17,629 nt of DNA, taken from Mailhella sp. (lineage in GTDB: Bacteria; Desulfobacterota; Desulfovibrionia; Desulfovibrionales; Desulfovibrionaceae). The stretch spans positions 1-17,629 of the forward strand of contig JAFWYI010000242.1 of NCBI GenBank assembly GCA_017522745.1, given 5' to 3'. This document shows positions 13,907 to 17,629 of the stretch, one piece after another; the stretch's first letter is position 1; each line of letters opens with the position of its first letter. Both the position numbers and the translations under genes were made by a program. Under the pieces are notes generated by a model. It was not told where the DNA came from, did not search any database, and saw only the letters and a list, made by a program, of their open reading frames with translations.

Positions 13907-15319
13907 CTATCCCTGCTGGGTCTCCGAAGGCTCGATATACGAAGTCTCAAGATCGTCGAATGCTGTGAATTCAGGCCGGTAGGCGAGTTCCACCGTTCCG
14001 GTGGGGCCGTTTCTATGCTTGCCGATGATGATTTCAGCCTTGCCCGTGCGGACGTATTCCTTGTTCTTGTGGTAGGCGTCCTCACGGTGGATGAACATGA
14101 TAAGGTCGGCGTCCTGTTCGATAGCGCCGGATTCACGAAGGTCGGAAAGCACAGGACGCTTATCGGTACGTTCTTCCACTTTACGGTTCAGCTGCGAAAG
14201 CGCGATGACAGGGACCTTCATTTCCTTGGCCAGCGCCTTGAGGTTGCGGGAGATATCCGAAATTTCCAGTTCGCGGGATTCGTTGCGCGAAGAATGCATG
14301 AGCTGGAGGTAGTCCACCATCACCAGATCGAGCCCATGCTCTGCCTTGAGGCGACGGCAGCGGGCGCGCAGGGCCAGCGGCGTAAGACCTGCGGTATCAT
14401 CGATGAAAATCTTGGCACGGGAAAGCGCATCGGCGGCAGAGGAGAGCTTCACCCAGTCGTCATCCTCAAGGAAGCCTTTACGCACGCGGGAAAGCTCCAC
14501 ACGCCCCCAGGCGCACATCATTCGATCCATGAGGGATTCCGCACTCATTTCCAGCGAGAAGATTGCCACAGACGCACCGCCGGAAAGTGCGGCACGCATG
14601 GCCATGTTCAACGCAAAGGCCGTCTTACCCATGGAAGGACGCGCCGCAAGAATGATGAGGTCCGTCGGCTGAAGGCCGGCTGTCATCTTATCGAGGAGCA
14701 TATAACCGGTGGTGATGCCGGTGGTGGCGCTTTTGTTGTTGTATCGTGCGGTGAGCGCATCGAAGACCGTTCGCACCAGTTCGCCGCTGGACGCGAAGGT
14801 CTTGCTGTTGGAGCGTTCAGAGATGGAGAAGATGGAACGCTCGGATTCATCCAGCAGCAGAGGCACATCCTTGGAGGAATCGTAACAGTTGCTGATGATC
14901 TGCGCCGAAGCAGAAATCAGGGAGCGCAGCATGGATTTGTCGCGCACGATCTTGGCCCAGTGGGCGGCATTAGCACCGCTGACCACCGCCTGTGCCAGCT
15001 CACCAAGGTACACCGCGCCGCCTGCGGCTTCCAGCTGATTATGGCTGGCCAGCCAGTCGAACACGGTGATGTGGTCAACAGGCGTTCCCTGAGAATACAG
15101 CGACATGAAAGCACTGAAGATGATGCGATGGGCGGGGATATAGAAATCCGCATCCGTCACCTGGTCGATGATCTCGTGCAGCATCTCGGGCTTGAGCAGG
15201 ATACCGCTCAGAACGGCCTGTTCAGCTTCTTCGCTGTGCGGAGGCACCCGGCGCAGAAGGTCATCGCGAGCACGGTCGGGAAGGTCGGTCTTCGGATTGG
15301 GATTGGGATTGACGGCCAT
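13907..15319 (-). CDS. dnaB: Replicative DNA helicase DnaB
   Basis: 470 residues, the usual DnaB length. An N-terminal domain (about 24-125, starting VPPHSEEAEQAVLSGIL) makes the hexamer collar and primase contact. A RecA-like motor follows with Walker A ARPSMGKTA (226-234), the FSLEMSAE motif (254-261), Walker B LDLVMVDYLQL (330-340), and ALSQLNRKVEERTDKRP with downstream arginine finger region. It unwinds DNA at the replication fork in the 5'-3' direction. The extreme N-terminus NPNPNP comes from a hexamer tandem repeat. GGAG is 7 bases before the ATG. It follows rplI, a widespread gene order, but a terminator separates the two, so a promoter of its own within 15320-15405 is expected; only weak candidates were seen there. 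Confidence 0.98.
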   Translation of the reverse strand: MAVNPNPNPKTDLPDRARDDLLRRVPPHSEEAEQAVLSGILLKPEMLHEIIDQVTDADFYIPAHRIIFSAFMSLYSQGTPVDHITVFDWLASHNQLEAAGGAVYLGELAQAVVSGANAAHWAKIVRDKSMLRSLISASAQIISNCYDSSKDVPLLLDESERSIFSISERSNSKTFASSGELVRTVFDALTARYNNKSATTGITTGYMLLDKMTAGLQPTDLIILAARPSMGKTAFALNMAMRAALSGGASVAIFSLEMSAESLMDRMMCAWGRVELSRVRKGFLEDDDWVKLSSAADALSRAKIFIDDTAGLTPLALRARCRRLKAEHGLDLVMVDYLQLMHSSRNESRELEISDISRNLKALAKEMKVPVIALSQLNRKVEERTDKRPVLSDLRESGAIEQDADLIMFIHREDAYHKNKEYVRTGKAEIIIGKHRNGPTGTVELAYRPEFTAFDDLETSYIEPSETQQG

Positions 15320-15407
15320 GAGTCATCTCCGGTGCGTGGAAACATGTTACCCTGGCGGGTAAAAACGGGTAGAAGTCAGACTATCAGGGAAGCTCTCAAA
15401 AATCATC

Positions 15408-15446
15408 AAAAAAAATCCCCCGCTCCAGAAGGAACAGGGGATTTTT
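15408..15446 (-). terminator. Rho-independent terminator after rplI
   Basis: GAAAAATCCCC-type arm (15446-15437 on the minus strand) pairs perfectly over 10 bp with the arm at 15420-15411. On the minus strand the stem ends in a run of eight T. It ends the rpsF-rpsR-rplI transcript 42 bases after the rplI stop. Confidence 0.85.
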
Positions 15447-15488
15447 CAAATCGAATCAGGCTGTTCAGGCTCTCAGACCTGTTCAGAC

Positions 15489-15998
15489 TTATTCAGCGGC
15501 GGCTTCGGCTTCAGCAGGAGCTTCCACAGGAGCTTCTTCTTCAACGATGCGCTTTTCGTCGGAGACGACCTTCACGGTGAAGGCGGGCACAACGTCGGCG
15601 TGCAGGCGAGCACGCACAGAGTATTCGCCGAGGGTGCGGATGGCACCGTCGAGAAGGAGACGATGACGATCCACTTCGATGCCCATGGCGGCGAGGGCTT
15701 CGCCGATCATGGCGGGGGTGACGGAGCCGTACAGCTTGTCGTTGTCGCCCACGCGCATGGCGATGGTCACGACCACGCCTTCGAGCTTGCCAGCCACTTC
15801 GTTAGCGGCAGCGCGGAGGGAGTCCATACGGGCCTGCAGCTTCTTGCGTTCGAGTTCGAACACACGAATGTTAGCAGGAGTGGCGAGGCTGGCCAGCTGC
15901 TGAGGCAGCAGGTAGTTACGGCCATAGCCGGGCTTCACATTGACGATGTCACCGAGGTGACCGAGCTTTTCAACGTCGGCACGAAGGATAACTTTCAT
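15489..15998 (-). CDS. rplI: 50S ribosomal protein L9
   Basis: 169 residues against about 149 in E. coli. The N-terminal RNA-binding domain is clear: MKVILRADVEKLGHLGDIVNVKPGYGRNYLLP. It is followed by the long connecting helix (ELERKKLQARMDSLR) and the C-terminal domain (VGDNDKLYGSVTPAMIGEAL). The extra length is an acidic, Ala/Glu/Pro-rich tail after residue 150 (EEEAPVEAPAEAEAAAE), a common low-complexity extension. L9 binds 23S rRNA near the L1 stalk and influences reading-frame maintenance. AGGAG lies 6 bases before the ATG, and rpsR ends 16 bases upstream. Confidence 0.98.
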   Translation of the reverse strand: MKVILRADVEKLGHLGDIVNVKPGYGRNYLLPQQLASLATPANIRVFELERKKLQARMDSLRAAANEVAGKLEGVVVTIAMRVGDNDKLYGSVTPAMIGEALAAMGIEVDRHRLLLDGAIRTLGEYSVRARLHADVVPAFTVKVVSDEKRIVEEEAPVEAPAEAEAAAE

Positions 15999-16014
15999 TT
16001 TGCTCTCCTACGCC

Positions 16015-16278
16015 TTAGATGTTGGTCTTCTTCTTCACGTCGCTGGAATGCGCGGAAGTGTAGAACAGCAGAGCCATCTGACGAGCACGCTTGATCTCGG
16101 TGGTGAGAGCGCGCTGGTGCTTGGCGCAGGTGCCAGTGATGCGGCGGGCGACGATCTTACCGCGTTCGGTGATGAAATCGCGGAGGATGTCGGGACGCTT
16201 GTAATCGAGGGCCAGTTCAGCGTCGGCGCAGAAGCGGCAGAACTTGCGGCGAGGGGCAAACTTCTTACGGAAAGCCAT
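16015..16278 (-). CDS. rpsR: 30S ribosomal protein S18
   Basis: 87 residues. KFCRFCAD and the later TGTCAKHQR give a Cys-Cys-Cys-His set, so this is probably the zinc-binding (C+) form of S18. The core segments [18 protein letters not shown] and [13 protein letters not shown] are family signatures. S18 pairs with S6 on the 30S platform. Its ATG shares one base with the TAA of rpsF (TAATG), and the SD GAGGAGG lies within the rpsF end, so the two are translationally coupled. Confidence 0.97.
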   Translation of the reverse strand: MAFRKKFAPRRKFCRFCADAELALDYKRPDILRDFITERGKIVARRITGTCAKHQRALTTEIKRARQMALLFYTSAHSSDVKKKTNI

Positions 16279-16592
16279 TACGCGACCTCCTCGGCAGTTT
16301 CAACGGCGTCAGCGAGCTTCACAGTCATGAACTTGAAGATACCGTCGGTGATACGGATGATGCGTTCCAGTTCAGCAACGAGCTGAGAAGGAGCGGCGTA
16401 TTCGAGGCGGACATAGAAGCCACGCATCTGCTTACGAACAGGATAGGCCAGGTCGCGCATACCCCACTGATCGACGAGGAGCATCTTGCCGCCTTCGCGA
16501 ACAATGATGGCATCCAGGTTCTTCAGGATGGTTTCGCGCTCTTCCACAGTCAGCTCCGGAGAAAGGAGCAGCAGGGTTTCCATTTTGCGCAT
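16278..16592 (-). CDS. rpsF: 30S ribosomal protein S6
   Basis: 104 residues. [15 protein letters not shown], then [30 protein letters not shown] is the S6 core, with the Arg-rich strand that meets S18 and 16S rRNA. No poly-Glu tail of the E. coli type is present; the end is [14 protein letters not shown] stands about 8 bases before the first ATG, which is preferred over the ATG three codons later. First gene of rpsF-rpsR-rplI, with a structured leader and a TTGACA promoter upstream. Confidence 0.97.
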   Translation of the reverse strand: MRKMETLLLLSPELTVEERETILKNLDAIIVREGGKMLLVDQWGMRDLAYPVRKQMRGFYVRLEYAAPSQLVAELERIIRITDGIFKFMTVKLADAVETAEEVA

Positions 16593-16616
16593 TGTAAGAT
16601 CTCCTTACGGTCAAAG

Positions 16617-16660
16617 GTCCGCCGCTTCCGACTTCCTGCCGGAAACACCATACGGCGAAC
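16617..16660 (-). promoter_or_regulatory. Structured rpsF leader, candidate S6:S18 autoregulatory element
   Basis: On the minus strand an outer stem pairs 16660-16653 (GTTCGCCG) with 16624-16617 (CGGCGGAC), 8 bp with one G-U. An inner stem pairs 16644-16640 (TTCCG) with 16630-16626 (CGGAA) and has a 9-nt loop. Eight unpaired bases on one side face one on the other. An S6:S18 complex is known to bind a bulged hairpin in rpsF leaders of many bacteria. The fold and position fit that idea, but identity with the described motif was not verified. Confidence 0.45.
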
Positions 16661-16676
16661 AAGGTGAACTGTCGTA

Positions 16677-16703
16677 CTTATCTGAAGCTCGACCCACTGT
16701 CAA
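16677..16703 (-). promoter_or_regulatory. Promoter of the rpsF-rpsR-rplI operon
   Basis: A perfect TTGACA (16703-16698, minus strand) lies 10 bases after the stop of the lipoprotein gene. The best -10 is GATAAG (16682-16677) with a short 15-bp spacer; TAAGTA at 17 bp is weaker. The -35 is strong, the -10 is uncertain. No terminator was found between the lipoprotein stop and this promoter. Confidence 0.5.
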
Positions 16704-16712
16704 GCGCTAATC

Positions 16713-17453
16713 TTACAGCGGTTCGAAGTCGATGGGCATGGCCACCGAGCCGATGATGGGCGCGAGGAACTGGTCCGGTATGCGCACATGATGGTTTTTG
16801 CTCACGGCCACAGGCTGCTGAACAGCGCCCAGAGAGAAGGCACTGCGGGCTCGCTGGATGAAGGCCGTCACTTCTTCCGCGGGAATGGTCATGCCTTCTT
16901 CATAGGCTTCAAGCGGTTCACGGTATTCTGCGATGACCTTGGTGCAGTCGGAAGCATCGACCCATTCGTACTGAGCAACCAGCATGGGCTTCTCCCAGCC
17001 GGAGCCATCTGCCACGTACTGCGGCATCCACGGATCGCGCGCGGCAGAGCGCACATACGCCACGACCTTAGCATCGCCCACCATGGTCCCGCTCTGATCA
17101 TACAGGAGCGGCAGATAGTAGTAATCCTTGCCCATGGCGCTGACGTTCCAGTCCCAGTAGGGATCACATTCCGCCATGATAGCCACCAGCTGAGCGCCAT
17201 CCTTCTTATACAGCGAGAACCACACCTCAGTCGTGACCCCGCCGATGAGAGCGTTGTCGATAGGCACGCGACACAGCGTAGCACCAGAGGCAAGCGCATT
17301 GAAGCCCGCGGCAGGCTGGATGCTCATCGCAGGTCTGGCCGTAGAAACGAAGGCTCCGCTGGCGGGATCGAGTCCACGCTGGAGAGGAGCGACGGAACAG
17401 CCGGCAAGCATAGTGACGGCGGCCAGCAGGGCACAAAGAAGTATTTTTTTCAT
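16713..17453 (-). CDS. Predicted lipoprotein of unknown function
   Basis: 246 residues. MKKILLCALLAAVTM followed by L-A-G-C19 is a lipoprotein signal peptide with lipobox. Ser at +2 suggests release to the outer membrane rather than inner-membrane retention. The mature part (about 228 residues) holds three more Cys, many aromatic residues (for example DPYWDWNV and KDYYYLPLLYD), and no membrane span. No family was recognised. The second ATG (17453) is chosen because GAGG stands about 6 bases before it and it opens with MKK; the ATG four codons earlier overlaps that SD. It has a good own promoter, is divergent from the PP-loop gene, and reads toward rpsF with no visible terminator between. Confidence 0.8.
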   Translation of the reverse strand: MKKILLCALLAAVTMLAGCSVAPLQRGLDPASGAFVSTARPAMSIQPAAGFNALASGATLCRVPIDNALIGGVTTEVWFSLYKKDGAQLVAIMAECDPYWDWNVSAMGKDYYYLPLLYDQSGTMVGDAKVVAYVRSAARDPWMPQYVADGSGWEKPMLVAQYEWVDASDCTKVIAEYREPLEAYEEGMTIPAEEVTAFIQRARSAFSLGAVQQPVAVSKNHHVRIPDQFLAPIIGSVAMPIDFEPL

Positions 17454-17483
17454 AACACACCTCATTCGTTAAGGAAGGATGCA

Positions 17484-17512
17484 AGCATAAATCTATCGCC
17501 AGCGATTATCAA
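17484..17512 (-). promoter_or_regulatory. Promoter of the lipoprotein gene with an inverted repeat in the spacer
   Basis: On the minus strand TTGATA (17512-17507, 5/6) and TATGCT (17489-17484, 4/6) are exactly 17 bp apart, 31 bases before the start codon. The spacer begins with ATCGC-TG-GCGAT (17506-17495), a perfect 5-bp inverted repeat with 2-bp centre, placed where a repressor would block RNA polymerase. Confidence 0.55.
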
Positions 17513-17560
17513 CCATCATAAACGCTTGCCCTCTTTCCCGCTCGGTGGCATCCTTGTCGG

Positions 17561-17629
17561 ATGAATATCACAGTTGCCATGAGCGGCGGGGCCGACAGCC
17601 TCTTTGCCCTGCTCGCCCTGCGCGAAGCA
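17561..17629 (+). CDS. PP-loop ATPase, probably tRNA-uridine 2-sulfurtransferase MnmA (5' end only)
   Basis: The first 23 codons read MNITVAMSGGADSLFALLAL-REA and run off the window. SGGADS is the PP-loop (SGGxDS) that binds ATP in N-type pyrophosphatases. Its position at residue 8, directly after a short beta strand, is typical of MnmA, which thiolates U34 of Lys, Glu and Gln tRNAs. TilS or another PP-loop enzyme cannot be excluded from so short a piece. The region before the ATG has only a poor Shine-Dalgarno (GTCGG), so the start is somewhat uncertain. The gene is divergent from the lipoprotein gene. Confidence 0.65.
   Translation, partial: MNITVAMSGGADSLFALLALREA

Noticed and set aside
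15320..15405. dnaB promoter (TTGATG with GATAGT, 18 bp apart, minus strand)
   Set aside because: Four of six matches in each box only and part of the -35 lies in the terminator T-run; too weak to list.
13982..15580. Long + strand frames opposite dnaB and rplI
   Set aside because: Shadows of highly conserved genes; no motif, no RBS.

Overview
The window looks like chromosomal core sequence from a sulfate-reducer-like delta-proteobacterium (Desulfovibrionaceae or close kin). This assignment is an inference. It rests on the GC-rich coding sequence, the gene families (a fused trpGD, a stand-alone ferredoxin:thioredoxin reductase catalytic subunit, an Rsm22-type methyltransferase, the rpsF-rpsR-rplI-dnaB order) and the style of the proteins. 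No phage, IS element, CRISPR array, rRNA or tRNA gene was seen. No gap between genes exceeds about 230 bases.

Left part (1-7300), mostly + strand: the last codons of ffh, then rpsP (ribosomal protein S16) closed by a terminator. A MATE-family efflux pump follows; its Shine-Dalgarno lies inside a perfect 8-bp hairpin. Convergent to it on the minus strand are trmL (tRNA wobble 2'-O-methyltransferase) and a very small unannotated gene for a 30-residue, single-span membrane peptide with its own ribosome binding site and terminator. Back on the + strand come a PHP-type histidinol-phosphatase, the membrane protease HtpX, an Rsm22/METTL17-like protein with an Fe-S cysteine set and a long Arg-rich tail, and an overlapping two-gene redox pair: a membrane-anchored glutaredoxin-like protein and an FTR-like Fe-S disulfide reductase.

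Middle part (7315-13895), minus strand: a complete tryptophan operon, trpE-trpGD-trpC-trpF-trpB-trpA, tightly packed (20-bp overlap, two ATGA overlaps, 1-nt and 10-nt gaps) and ended by a strong terminator shared with the convergent redox pair. It encodes all the enzymes from chorismate to tryptophan. The junction with the upstream dnaB holds an extended -10 promoter overlapping a terminator hairpin. The geometry suggests insulation from dnaB read-through rather than classical leader-peptide attenuation.

Right part (13900-17629): rpsF-rpsR-rplI (ribosomal proteins S6, S18, L9), a terminator, then dnaB (replicative helicase), all minus strand. The rpsF leader folds into a structure that may be the S6:S18 autoregulatory element. 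Upstream is an unrecognised lipoprotein gene with a good sigma70-type promoter that carries an inverted repeat in its spacer. Divergent from it, the window ends in the first 23 codons of a PP-loop ATPase, probably mnmA.

Most of the window is ordinary housekeeping sequence. The items most worth following are the tiny membrane peptide, the Grx/FTR pair, the SD-masking hairpin on the MATE gene, the overlapping terminator and promoter at dnaB/trpE, and the tailed Rsm22 homologue.
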